A stretch of 7,422 bases of DNA, taken from positions 1 to 7,422 of the forward strand of contig JAGYOT010000082.1 of NCBI GenBank assembly GCA_018399455.1, written 5' to 3'. The DNA comes from Desulfobacterales bacterium (GTDB lineage Bacteria; Desulfobacterota; Desulfobacteria; Desulfobacterales; Desulfosalsimonadaceae). Each line of letters starts with the position of its first letter. The stretch's first letter is position 1. The notes under the pieces are model-generated. The model did no database searches, had not been told where the DNA came from, and saw only the letters and a program-made list of their open reading frames with translations. Below, piece by piece: positions 1-7,335 of this stretch. The position numbers and the translations under genes are program-made.

Positions 1-739
1 AAAAGGTCGTGATAATCAGACTGAAACAATCGTCTTCGTCCTCGGCGACCCTGTCGGTGATGCCGGTGTGCTCCGCGTGTATTTCCCAACCTCCCATGTC
101 CTCATCGGTATAATTCGCAGCAATAACTTTCTGCAAAGCCCGGGCCCCGGAGACGGACAGAGTGCTTCCTTTAACCTGGACAACAAAATCGGCGGCGCAG
201 GCCTGCCACATGGGGACACCGAAACAGTTGCCCATTATCGCCGTCACCATGGGGGCCCGGCGCAGGTTGGTATACATGTGAAATATGGATCGGGTGCCCA
301 TCATTGCCGAGTGTGTCATGCCTATGGAGCCTTGCCCGTCAGGGACTCTTCCTCCCCCCCCATCACCGAGAAAGATGTGAGGCAGCCTGTATTTATTTAT
401 CTGCTGTTTAAAGTCATGCATCTTTTTGCCATGGACCCTGGCCAGTGTGGCTGCAAGCACGGTAAAGTCACTCGCGGAGATGCCGACTCGCTTACCGTCT
501 ATGCGGCCGTAGCCGATAATAATCCCGTCGGCCGGTGTCTTTTCGGCCATGCCCGGCATGTCCGAACATGCCAGTATACCGAGTTCCGCAAAACTACCCG
601 TGTCAAGCAGGCAATCAATGCGTTCGCGGGCGGTCAATCTGCCCTTTGCATGCTGAGTTTTAATTTTTTGCAGGCCGCCCTGTTGGAGCGCCTGTTTCTT
701 TTTAGCCTGCAATTCCTCTACGAGTTTCTCGAAAGCCAT
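1..739 (-). CDS. Acyl-CoA carboxyltransferase subunit (PCC-beta-like), second paralog, cut by the window edge
   Basis: This is the N-terminal 246 codons of a biotin-dependent carboxyltransferase-family protein (crotonase fold; beta subunit of propionyl-CoA carboxylase type). The frame is open from the ATG at 739 to base 1 with no stop, so the gene continues off the left edge and about half is missing. Visible landmarks are LTARERI (35-41), TPADGIIIGYGRIDG (69-82), DFTVLA (91-96), a glycine-rich GDGGGGR (125-131), GVPMWQA (174-180), VKGSTLSVSGARAL (189-202) and YTDEDMGGW (210-218). An AAAGGA ribosome binding site ends 5 nt before the ATG. The gene begins 23 bp after the stop of the upstream paralog, to which it aligns over its whole visible length (roughly half or more identical by eye), so the two arose by an old tandem duplication. 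Family placement is firm; substrate and direction of reaction (carboxylation, decarboxylation or transcarboxylation) are unknown. The usual AGGA oxyanion segment is replaced here by FGVPMW. Confidence 0.9.
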   Translation of the reverse strand, partial: MAFEKLVEELQAKKKQALQQGGLQKIKTQHAKGRLTARERIDCLLDTGSFAELGILACSDMPGMAEKTPADGIIIGYGRIDGKRVGISASDFTVLAATLARVHGKKMHDFKQQINKYRLPHIFLGDGGGGRVPDGQGSIGMTHSAMMGTRSIFHMYTNLRRAPMVTAIMGNCFGVPMWQACAADFVVQVKGSTLSVSGARALQKVIAANYTDEDMGGWEIHAEHTGITDRVAEDEDDCFSLIITTF

Positions 740-762
740 GGTTATCCTTTCTTTGAAAACAC

Positions 763-2313
763 TTAGAATTTGGTCGGCCAGTTGGCCAGGAGATGCCTCC
801 CCATGCCTTGTGTTTCAGAATTGCGTATCAGTTGAAGGCAGTTGCACAGGTATTTCCGGGTCTGCCTGGGATCAATGACATCATGAATAAAAAACTCCTG
901 AGCCAGGGGATACATGCTGGAATCCCTGAGCATTTCCACCGTGAGATCGCGGCGTTTCTCATCCGGCAAATTCCCGTAAACAACGTCGGCCGCCGCCTCA
1001 GGCGCAAGGAATCCGCCCTCACCCGTAGGCCAGCTGACAATAAAATCCGGGCCGGTGCCTGGTCCGCACATGTTGCCCCCGGCCTGCCCATAACTTTTAC
1101 GGATAATGACGGATATCTTTGGCACCGTTACCTGGGCAAGTGCGTGCAGGGCGTTGGTCACCTTGGCCCCCACCTTTTTCAGTTCAGCCTCTTTGCCGAC
1201 AAGAAAACCGGGGGTATCGTGAAGAAAAAGGAGGGGGATATTGAAGGAATCGCATAAACAGAGAAAACTCATCATTTTTTCCAGGGCATCGGTATCCATT
1301 GAGGCAACGTTTACTAAGGGCTGATTGGCAATCACTCCCACCACATAGCCGTCAATGCGCGCCAGGCAAGTAATAAGCGTTTTCCCGAAATCCGGCTTAA
1401 GGTCAAAAACCGAATCCCTGTCCACAATCGCCCGGATGATTTTATACATATCATAGGTCCGGGTGCGTTTTTCCGGCAGGATGTCGAGGATGTTTTTCAT
1501 CGCCTGGCCGGAGCCTTCCGGAGCAAGGCGCCGCGGCGGCATTGACTTTTGATTGGCAGGCATATAACTGAGGAAATCCTTTATAATGCTGAAACACTCG
1601 GATTCGTCCGCTGCCGCCCTGTCGATTAGCCCTGTCTGTTCGGCATGAATATGCCAGGCGCCCATATCTTCGTCCGTATAGGTGGCGGCAATTGATTTTT
1701 TCAAGGCTCTGGCGCTGGATACAGAGAGGGTGCTCCCCTTGACCTGCACAACAAAATCGGACAAACAGGCCTGCCACATGGGGACACCGTTACCCGGACC
1801 CATGATTCCCATTATCCACGGTGTCTCACGACTGTGCGAATACTGGGAAAAGACCCAGCGATCGCTGCCGCCTTCGCCCGCGAGACTGGCGATGCCCCTT
1901 GCCCCCTGTAGATCCGGCAGCCGCCCGCCGCCGGACTCTCCAAGCCATACCAGCGGAAATCCTTTTTCTGTCACTTGTTCCCGAATGTATTTTGCTTTTT
2001 TGGTGTAAACCCGCGCATTGCTTGAGGCCAGGACGGTAAAATCATTGGCGACAATACCGACCTGGCACCCGTTGATCATGCCAAATCCGGTAACAATACC
2101 GTCAGCTGGTGTCTTTGCCGCCATTTCCGGTCTGTCCGAACAGGCAAGCATGCCGAATTCAAAGAAACTATCCGGATCCAGCATCCTTTCAATCCGTTCT
2201 CTGGCGGTCAAACGATTTTTGTCATGCTGCTTTTGCACTTTTTCAGGTCCGCCCTGAGCCAGCGCCCTGGATCTTCTTTCATTCAATTCATCAAGCATAT
2301 CATCAAACCCCAT
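763..2313 (-). CDS. Acyl-CoA carboxyltransferase subunit (PCC-beta-like), complete paralog
   Basis: A 516-residue carboxyltransferase of the acyl-CoA carboxylase beta family, which moves a carboxyl group between carboxybiotin and an acyl-CoA in the cytoplasm. Length is normal for the family. The N-terminal half (about 30-260) has LTARERI (35-41), TPADGIVTGFG (68-78), ESGGGRLPDLQG (126-137), GVPMWQA (176-182) and YTDEDMGAW (212-220). The C-terminal half (about 285-500) has VVGVIANQP (324-332), CDSFNIPLLFLHDTPGF (354-370), VPKISVIIRKSYGQA (397-411) and the terminal VIDPRQTRKYL (479-489). A GAAAGGAAG ribosome binding site sits just before the ATG. It starts 34 bp after the acyl-CoA ligase stop and is followed 23 bp later by its paralog. 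Odd points: the N-half AGGA oxyanion segment is NGVPMW, the usual TGP-x-VI acyl-CoA-binding stretch is SVSSARAL, and YGGA in the C-half is YGQA. Methylmalonyl-, propionyl-, methylcrotonyl- or glutaconyl-CoA type activity cannot be separated by eye. Confidence 0.93.
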   Translation of the reverse strand: MGFDDMLDELNERRSRALAQGGPEKVQKQHDKNRLTARERIERMLDPDSFFEFGMLACSDRPEMAAKTPADGIVTGFGMINGCQVGIVANDFTVLASSNARVYTKKAKYIREQVTEKGFPLVWLGESGGGRLPDLQGARGIASLAGEGGSDRWVFSQYSHSRETPWIMGIMGPGNGVPMWQACLSDFVVQVKGSTLSVSSARALKKSIAATYTDEDMGAWHIHAEQTGLIDRAAADESECFSIIKDFLSYMPANQKSMPPRRLAPEGSGQAMKNILDILPEKRTRTYDMYKIIRAIVDRDSVFDLKPDFGKTLITCLARIDGYVVGVIANQPLVNVASMDTDALEKMMSFLCLCDSFNIPLLFLHDTPGFLVGKEAELKKVGAKVTNALHALAQVTVPKISVIIRKSYGQAGGNMCGPGTGPDFIVSWPTGEGGFLAPEAAADVVYGNLPDEKRRDLTVEMLRDSSMYPLAQEFFIHDVIDPRQTRKYLCNCLQLIRNSETQGMGRHLLANWPTKF

Positions 2314-2347
2314 AAAACTTCCTTTCAGCCCGAATAAACCGTAGACT

Positions 2348-3898
2348 TTATTTTTCCAACTCCCTTAGTTTGTACTTGACAATTTTGCCAGCTCCTGTCC
2401 GTGGAAATTCCTCAACAAAGTACGCATATTTGGGCGCTTTGTAATGGGCAATCACCTCTCTTGTTCTCGAAATCAGTTCTTTTTCCGTCAGAGCGGCGCC
2501 GGGTTTTAATATGCATGCCGCCGTTACAGCCTCCCCCCACTTTTCATCCGGCTTCCCATATACGGCAACCTCCTTGACCTCCGGATTGGCCTGCAGGATC
2601 GATTGCTCGACCTCGGAGGCAAAAACATTTTCCCCACCGGATTTGATCATATCTTTGCTTCTGCCTTTAAACCAGAAGTTGCCGTCCTCATCCTCTGATA
2701 CCAGGTCCCCCGTATACAGCCATCCCTCCCTTAATGTTTTCTTTGTTGCTTCTTCGTCCTTGATGTAGCCGCTAAACACCTGGGGACCCCGCAAAATCAT
2801 TTCACCGATCTCTCCCCTGGCGACATCGCTGCCTTCAGCATCAACAATCCTCACTTCGGTTGAAAACATGGGACAGCCCAAACTGTTGCCTTCTTTAAGC
2901 AGCACATCAGCTGTATTTTGATGGAGCGTGACACTCGGCGAGGCTTCTGTTAAGCCATATCCGAAAAACATGCCTTTTGCGCCGGATCTGTACAATATTT
3001 CAGTGTAAAGGCTGCTTGTATAAGCAGCGGCGGATGAACCGATGGCCTTTAATGAGGAGAGATCATATTTGCCGGTCCGGAGTGCTTCGATAAAACTGGG
3101 TATCATGGGCATCATCACAAATACCAGCGTCGCCCTTTCCCGCTGAATGGTTTCACATACCGTTTCCGCATCCCAGAACGGTATGACGATATTCGGGATG
3201 CCTTTTAATATGGCCGCATCCGAAAGGATGTGCAGCCCACTGCAATGGAAGAACGGAGCGGCGGTCACAAGGACATCGTCGAAGCTTATTTCTGTATGAT
3301 AAATGTAGCCGAACGCGTCCCAGACAAAATTATTATGGGTTAACAGCGCTCCTTTGGGGATCCCGGTCGTACCGGAAGTGTATTGGAGCAGTACGGGATC
3401 ATCGGGATCAACGTCCACATCAGGTTCTTGTTCGCTGCCATGTTTAATGAAATCGTCATAGGCAATTCCGTTTTTTAGCGTCGGCTCTCCGCCGACGATT
3501 GGAACTACGGCTGCCTTTGACGGCAATTGCCCGGAAATCTGGTTATAGAGCTTTGCGAAAAAGGCATCAACGATTTCGAGTTTGCTACCGGAATGCACAA
3601 TGGCGCGTTGAATTTCCTGAGGGGACAACCTGAAGTTTAAGGCATTCATTATCGCTCCGATTTTTCCGCAGGCGAAATAGAGTTCCAGGTACTCGTTTCG
3701 ATTAAAACTTAAGATGGAAACCACATCTCCCTTTTTTACACCTCTGTCGAGCAGGGTATTGGCGAGCCGATTCGTTCTTTGGTTGAATGATTTCCACGAA
3801 TAGCTTGATCCCTGAAACAGAATAGCCGTTTTGTTGGGTTTTCGGGCGGCGTTGTACCGTAATACATGACCCAGCGTTAAACCATTTCTCCCTATCAT
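2348..3898 (-). CDS. AMP-forming acyl-CoA synthetase (ANL superfamily, fatty-acid/aryl-CoA ligase type)
   Basis: This enzyme activates a carboxylic acid to its CoA thioester via an acyl-adenylate, using ATP and CoA. It is about 516 residues, a normal length, and all core motifs are intact (numbering from the GTG at 3901): P-loop YTSGTTGIPKG (174-184), adenine-binding YGLTE (315-319), GWLYTGD with the ribose-binding Asp399, hinge RSKDMIKSGGENV (414-426) and the catalytic Lys506 in PRTGAGKI. There is no signal peptide or membrane segment. The open frame can start at GTG 3901 or ATG 3898; the ribosome binding site GAAAGGGGG leaves 6 nt to the ATG but only 3 to the GTG, so I chose 3898. It is the first gene of an operon with two carboxyltransferase subunits, which suggests it makes the acyl-CoA they act on. 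Substrate is unknown: the acyl pocket region (PFFHCSGLH, 216-224) resembles medium/long-chain and aromatic acid ligases alike. Confidence 0.93.
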   Translation of the reverse strand: MIGRNGLTLGHVLRYNAARKPNKTAILFQGSSYSWKSFNQRTNRLANTLLDRGVKKGDVVSILSFNRNEYLELYFACGKIGAIMNALNFRLSPQEIQRAIVHSGSKLEIVDAFFAKLYNQISGQLPSKAAVVPIVGGEPTLKNGIAYDDFIKHGSEQEPDVDVDPDDPVLLQYTSGTTGIPKGALLTHNNFVWDAFGYIYHTEISFDDVLVTAAPFFHCSGLHILSDAAILKGIPNIVIPFWDAETVCETIQRERATLVFVMMPMIPSFIEALRTGKYDLSSLKAIGSSAAAYTSSLYTEILYRSGAKGMFFGYGLTEASPSVTLHQNTADVLLKEGNSLGCPMFSTEVRIVDAEGSDVARGEIGEMILRGPQVFSGYIKDEEATKKTLREGWLYTGDLVSEDEDGNFWFKGRSKDMIKSGGENVFASEVEQSILQANPEVKEVAVYGKPDEKWGEAVTAACILKPGAALTEKELISRTREVIAHYKAPKYAYFVEEFPRTGAGKIVKYKLRELEK

Positions 3899-3904
3899 CA
3901 CAGA

Positions 3905-3913
3905 CCCCCTTTC
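3905..3913 (-). promoter_or_regulatory. Ribosome binding site deciding the ligase start
   Basis: GAAAGGGGG on the minus strand. Six nucleotides separate it from ATG 3898 and only three from GTG 3901, which favours the ATG. The same GCTGAAAGG string precedes the start of the downstream carboxyltransferase at 2313. Confidence 0.65.
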
Positions 3914-3956
3914 AGCAGAATGTTTAAGAAATGCAGCGGATTCGTTACAGGCTGCA

Positions 3957-3983
3957 GCAAAAAAACGGTTAATGGCTTTTTGC
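3957..3983. repeat. Short AT-rich inverted repeat in the operon leader
   Basis: GCAAAAA (3957-3963) and TTTTTGC (3977-3983) are exact reverse complements around a 13-nt loop, about 60 nt before the ligase start. The stem is mostly A-T and has no GC-rich terminator core, so it is at most a weak leader hairpin. Confidence 0.3.
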
Positions 3984-4114
3984 GGATACGGGAGTAGGCG
4001 TCAATCCCAGCAACGAATTGATATCCGACGAAAAATCAAAGCCATGTATATGATCAAAGGTCCGGCGGCCAAACGTCCGCCCCCGAATTTCATTTTTCGG
4101 CTACCTTAGTTGGC

Positions 4115-4131
4115 AGAAACGGGCAGTTTCT
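4115..4131. repeat. Small hairpin AGAAAC / GTTTCT in the leader
   Basis: Six-bp perfect arms flank a 5-nt loop (GGGCA on the plus strand). No T-tract follows on either strand, so it is not a typical terminator. It lies inside the predicted long leader and could be chance. Confidence 0.25.
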
Positions 4132-4257
4132 CAGTGGTTGGTGCGATAAGCAGGAAAAGATTAAAAAGCCTGAAAAGCCCCCCTTACGAACATTCTGGAG
4201 CCTGTCCGGAATATTTACCTTTGTAAATGGACCCATGTATGGCTTTTTCACATCTCT

Positions 4258-4286
4258 ATTAATACAAGATAAACATGACGTGTCAA
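4258..4286 (-). promoter_or_regulatory. Sigma-70-type promoter for the ligase-carboxyltransferase operon
   Basis: Reading the minus strand, a perfect -35 box TTGACA (4286-4281) is followed by ATTAAT (4263-4258) at 17 nt, preceded by TGT, which adds an extended -10 TG. TATTAA at 16 nt is the alternative register. The -10 match is 4 of 6 either way. The location, in the only large gap and directed toward the operon, supports it. Transcription would begin near 4250, giving an unusually long leader. Confidence 0.6.
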
Positions 4287-4295
4287 GTGACACGT
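4278..4295. promoter_or_regulatory. Perfect 8-2-8 palindrome, likely operator or activator site
   Basis: ACGTGTCA-AG-TGACACGT is an exact inverted repeat with 8-bp arms and a 2-bp spacer, the size expected for a dimeric helix-turn-helix protein. It completely covers the -35 hexamer (4281-4286) of the predicted promoter. That position suits repression. A TGTCA/TGACA palindrome would also be compatible with a Fis-type enhancer-binding protein, though such sites normally lie further upstream. The cognate protein is not identified. Confidence 0.6.
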
Positions 4296-4412
4296 TACAC
4301 GGAAGCAAAAAAATCAAAATTAAGGAATAAATGTTCTTTATATGAGGACGCAGCTGACCGGGTATTTGAAATGCGGAGTACATTGGCTCACCCTGTAAGG
4401 CAATATCGAAAA

Positions 4413-7325
4413 CTACCGGAGATTGCGGTTTTTTATGCCGAGTTTATACATTCTGGTATAAAGTGTGGATCGTTTCATGCCCAGTATTGAAGCCGCACCA
4501 TCTTCTCCATAGATTTGACCGCCTGTTTTTTCCAGGATGAAACGGATATAGCGGCGCTGAAGCTCATCCATCGTTGGAGTGTCCGAGAAATTCTCGGCTT
4601 CCCTGCCTTCATGAACCGAAGTAATATCAAGTACCAGCCTTCCGCCGTTTGATAAAATGACCGCTCGCTCCACGACGTTTTGAAGCTCCCTCACATTGCC
4701 GGGCCACGAATAACCGTTTAACGCATCCTCGTCCTCTCGCGCGAGAACAAGGTCCTTGCGGGCGTATTTGCTGGCGTAGCGATTAAAAAAATGTCTGGCA
4801 AGCAGGGAGATATCATTGCCGCGCTCTCTTAACGGAGGCAGGACAATAGGCAGCACGTTGAGGCGGTAAAAAAGATCCTGCCGGAACCTTCCGGCCCTCA
4901 CCTCGTCTCCCAGCCGCCGGTTTGTGGCTGCCACCAGCCTGAAGTCGGATTTTACGGTTTGGGTTCCGCCCACACGGTAGAACTTCCTGCTCTCAAGGGC
5001 TCTCAGGAGCTTAACCTGGACCTGCAGCGGCAGCTCGCCCACTTCATCAATAAACAGGGTTCCGCCGTGAGCGATTTCAATACGGCCCCGTTTCCGGCTT
5101 TCAGCACCCGTAAACGCGCCTTTCTCATGTCCGAAAAGCTCGCTTTCCACCAGATTCTCGGGAATCGAGGTCGCATCCAGAACTATAAAGGGCCCGTCAC
5201 ACCGGGGGCTCTGCTTATGGATTCTGCTCACCAGGAGCTCTTTGCCGGTTCCGGTCTCGCCGGTGACGAGCACAGTTGCTTCGGATTTGGCCGCTTTTTC
5301 GGCCTTATCGAGCATACTTAACATGGAAGGGTCCTGCGTTATGATCGGATCGCCCAATTGCTCATGCTGGTAGACCTTGTCGGCGGCCAGCCGGTTTGCT
5401 GCCTCCCTCAGATCAATCAGCTCCAGGAGATGGGCGATATATTTATTGGTGTGATCAATCAAAAGCGGCACCCACTGGTTGCTCAGGAAATCGAAATTGA
5501 TCCTGAGATAGGAGTTGTCATAGTAAAGTATGCCTCTGACTTCAGCGCCGACTTCAATGGGCAGACACAATACGCCGCTGACACTATCCTCTACCGAGAT
5601 GTACCGGGAATACTCAGGTTTTGCGCGAATGTATTGGTTTTGTCTGAAAGCCCTCTGAATGAGCTTCATGCTCGGTTTAAACGCCTCTGAATCAATTTCC
5701 CGCCGGGTAAGATTGTATCCCGCCCTCAGATCAAACTCCTGCCGCCTGCCTCTGGCAGGCAGCCAAAACAGCGCTCCCCGTTCAGCGCCCAGAAGCTGAC
5801 TGAAAAGGCGGACAGCCCTGTGAAAAAGATCGCCTTCCGTCTCGGCACCGTCAAGGTTGTGCAGAAATTCAAAATAACGGTCCAGCAAACTGCGTTCGGA
5901 AGCTCTTGCTGTGCGCTGCAAATCATCGTCGTGGATATGCTGCCGCAACTCCCGGGGCAAATAGGTCAGTTCCAGCCCCATCCCGCTTATTGCCTGCCAC
6001 AGCTTTTGCAGCAGATCCCGCATTTCTTCTATATTTCCTTCCCGCAAATAGAGGGCGGCAACAGCAATGCGGGTATCTATTAAAGCCAGGGCGGCCCCGG
6101 CCTGCTGGAGACAGTCAATACTTGAGGTAAGATCCTCCATTACCTCATGGGCGCTTTCTCCCGCCCTCATTTTCTCCATGGCCCGCATTCTCATAGCGAC
6201 CCCGCGCAAATGCAGGCTCTGGTCCTTTAAACAAATTTGAAGCTGTTCCTTATACCCCCACTCTTTGGAAACCGGCTCAAATCCCTTCCGGCAGAACTCG
6301 GCCAGCATATCGAAGATATAGAGATTAATAAAAATAAGGGCGGATTTCGCCTTTTGCCCATCCCGCATGGCAGATTGGAACCACTCGAAAGCATTGTTTA
6401 GATCCCCTTCCTGAAAGGCCTGGATGGCCTTGCCGGCCTTTGCGATAAACAATGAATAGGAGTTTTTGGTTTCTTCTGCCTCCTTCAAGGAAGAATCCAA
6501 ATGATAGAGGGCCTCCCGCTGCTTGCCGGCCACGGTCAAAGCGAGCCCGAGAATGCTTCTGGCAATGGCGGAGACAGCCGGCAGACCCATATCCCTGGCC
6601 GAATGCAGGTAGCTCTGAAAAAAACCCAGGGCGCGGGGGACCTGCCCAATGGCAAAAAGCGTCACACCAAGGCTCCAAAGGGTCATGGGATAGATAAACA
6701 GACGGTTCTGCTCCCGGATAAAATATTCTTCGGCCCTTTCAAAATGAATCAGGGCCTCACGAAAACGGCCCTGCAGGGAGTAATAAAGCCCAAGAAATTC
6801 GGCTGCCGCTTTTAGAATATCACTGTCTCCCAGCTCCGCCACCTCATCTTTTCCCTTCTCCAGGAAAGCCAGACCCTCATTCACCTTGTTCTGGTAAGCG
6901 AGCAAACGGCCCAAATGGAGGCATATCAGTGCATGGGAACGAAGATTGCCTGACGTCTCCGCCAAACCGAGGCCCTTTCTCAGATACGTCGCAAGGGCGC
7001 TCATACCACGCCCGACAGCAAAAGAAAGCTTTGACAATTCAAGAACTGACTCAACAAACAAGCGTTCAAGCCCGGTTCCGCAGTAGGTTAAATAGATGTC
7101 CAATTTTTCAACGGCGTCCCGACGGTATTTATAGGCCGCCTCATAATCTCCCCGGCTTATGAACTGGCGGGCAAAGTTCGCTGCCACTTCCGCAGCTTCA
7201 CGGGCTTTTTCGGAATCCGACAAGAAGCCGATCCTTTTGTCTTCATTTGTACCCCGGATTCCGTCTTTTTTTTCCAATCTTTCAAACAGGGGGCCTTTTA
7301 TAAAATCCATTTTTTTTGATGCCAT
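4413..7325 (-). CDS. Sigma-54-dependent transcriptional activator: TPR repeats, GAF, AAA+, Fis-type HTH
   Basis: A cytoplasmic enhancer-binding protein that uses ATP hydrolysis to open sigma-54 RNA polymerase promoters. Order of parts (numbering from the TTG at 7328): an N-terminal helical TPR-like array (about 45-450; for example YYSLQGRFREALIHFERAEEYF, 182-203), a GAF-like sensor (about 480-640), AAA+ (about 660-895) and a Fis-type helix-turn-helix (about 919-966). The AAA+ module is complete: Walker A GETGTGKE (690-697), sigma-54 loop GAFTGA (737-742), Walker B GGTLFIDE (755-762), arginine-finger region FRQDLFYRLNVLP (815-827) and WPGNVRELQNVVERAV (875-890). There is no response-regulator receiver domain, so input is probably a ligand on the GAF or a partner or ligand on the TPR array. 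AGGAG at 7336-7340 is 10 nt from ATG 7325 and 7 nt from TTG 7328; I prefer ATG. It lies upstream of and codirectional with the ligase-carboxyltransferase operon, its most obvious candidate target. The effector is unknown. Confidence 0.95.
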   Translation of the reverse strand: MASKKMDFIKGPLFERLEKKDGIRGTNEDKRIGFLSDSEKAREAAEVAANFARQFISRGDYEAAYKYRRDAVEKLDIYLTYCGTGLERLFVESVLELSKLSFAVGRGMSALATYLRKGLGLAETSGNLRSHALICLHLGRLLAYQNKVNEGLAFLEKGKDEVAELGDSDILKAAAEFLGLYYSLQGRFREALIHFERAEEYFIREQNRLFIYPMTLWSLGVTLFAIGQVPRALGFFQSYLHSARDMGLPAVSAIARSILGLALTVAGKQREALYHLDSSLKEAEETKNSYSLFIAKAGKAIQAFQEGDLNNAFEWFQSAMRDGQKAKSALIFINLYIFDMLAEFCRKGFEPVSKEWGYKEQLQICLKDQSLHLRGVAMRMRAMEKMRAGESAHEVMEDLTSSIDCLQQAGAALALIDTRIAVAALYLREGNIEEMRDLLQKLWQAISGMGLELTYLPRELRQHIHDDDLQRTARASERSLLDRYFEFLHNLDGAETEGDLFHRAVRLFSQLLGAERGALFWLPARGRRQEFDLRAGYNLTRREIDSEAFKPSMKLIQRAFRQNQYIRAKPEYSRYISVEDSVSGVLCLPIEVGAEVRGILYYDNSYLRINFDFLSNQWVPLLIDHTNKYIAHLLELIDLREAANRLAADKVYQHEQLGDPIITQDPSMLSMLDKAEKAAKSEATVLVTGETGTGKELLVSRIHKQSPRCDGPFIVLDATSIPENLVESELFGHEKGAFTGAESRKRGRIEIAHGGTLFIDEVGELPLQVQVKLLRALESRKFYRVGGTQTVKSDFRLVAATNRRLGDEVRAGRFRQDLFYRLNVLPIVLPPLRERGNDISLLARHFFNRYASKYARKDLVLAREDEDALNGYSWPGNVRELQNVVERAVILSNGGRLVLDITSVHEGREAENFSDTPTMDELQRRYIRFILEKTGGQIYGEDGAASILGMKRSTLYTRMYKLGIKNRNLR

Positions 7326-7335
7326 CAATGATGCA

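Larger units (their letters stand above)
3899..4412. other. 514-bp intergenic region between the activator and the acyl-CoA operon
   Basis: I see no gene here. The longest open frame (minus strand, 4090-4383) has no ribosome binding site, lies across the promoter and has a composition unlike a conserved protein. The right part is AT-rich and holds a minus-strand promoter with a palindrome (4258-4295). Left of that is a leader of roughly 350 nt before the ligase start, with only short, weak inverted repeats. I found no convincing factor-independent terminator after the activator's TAG, so some read-through into the operon is possible. Confidence 0.75.

Noticed and set aside
1..739. Possible frameshifted or decayed second carboxyltransferase
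   Set aside because: Translating the minus strand from 739 gives an uninterrupted 246-codon frame with all expected motifs, so it is cut by the window edge only.
68..766. Long plus-strand open frame (232 codons)
   Set aside because: It is antisense to the second carboxyltransferase, whose minus-strand frame is open throughout and shows family motifs; the plus-strand translation shows no recognisable domain.
3997..4010. GGCGTC...AATCCC similarity to the right-edge repeat-like stretch
   Set aside because: Only about a dozen bases match and the flanks differ, so this is not evidence for a second repeat copy.
4064..4081. GGCGG / CCGCC inverted repeat as a terminator, and a GG-N10-GC match in the same bases as a sigma-54 promoter
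   Set aside because: The stem is only 5 bp with no T-tract, and the promoter match has little beyond the GG and GC dinucleotides.
4167..4182. Direct repeat of AAAAGCC separated by TG
   Set aside because: Short and low complexity; no further copies or relation to the promoter.
4090..4383. Minus-strand 97-codon frame in the intergenic gap
   Set aside because: No ribosome binding site, overlaps the promoter and palindrome, and the translation has no recognisable features.
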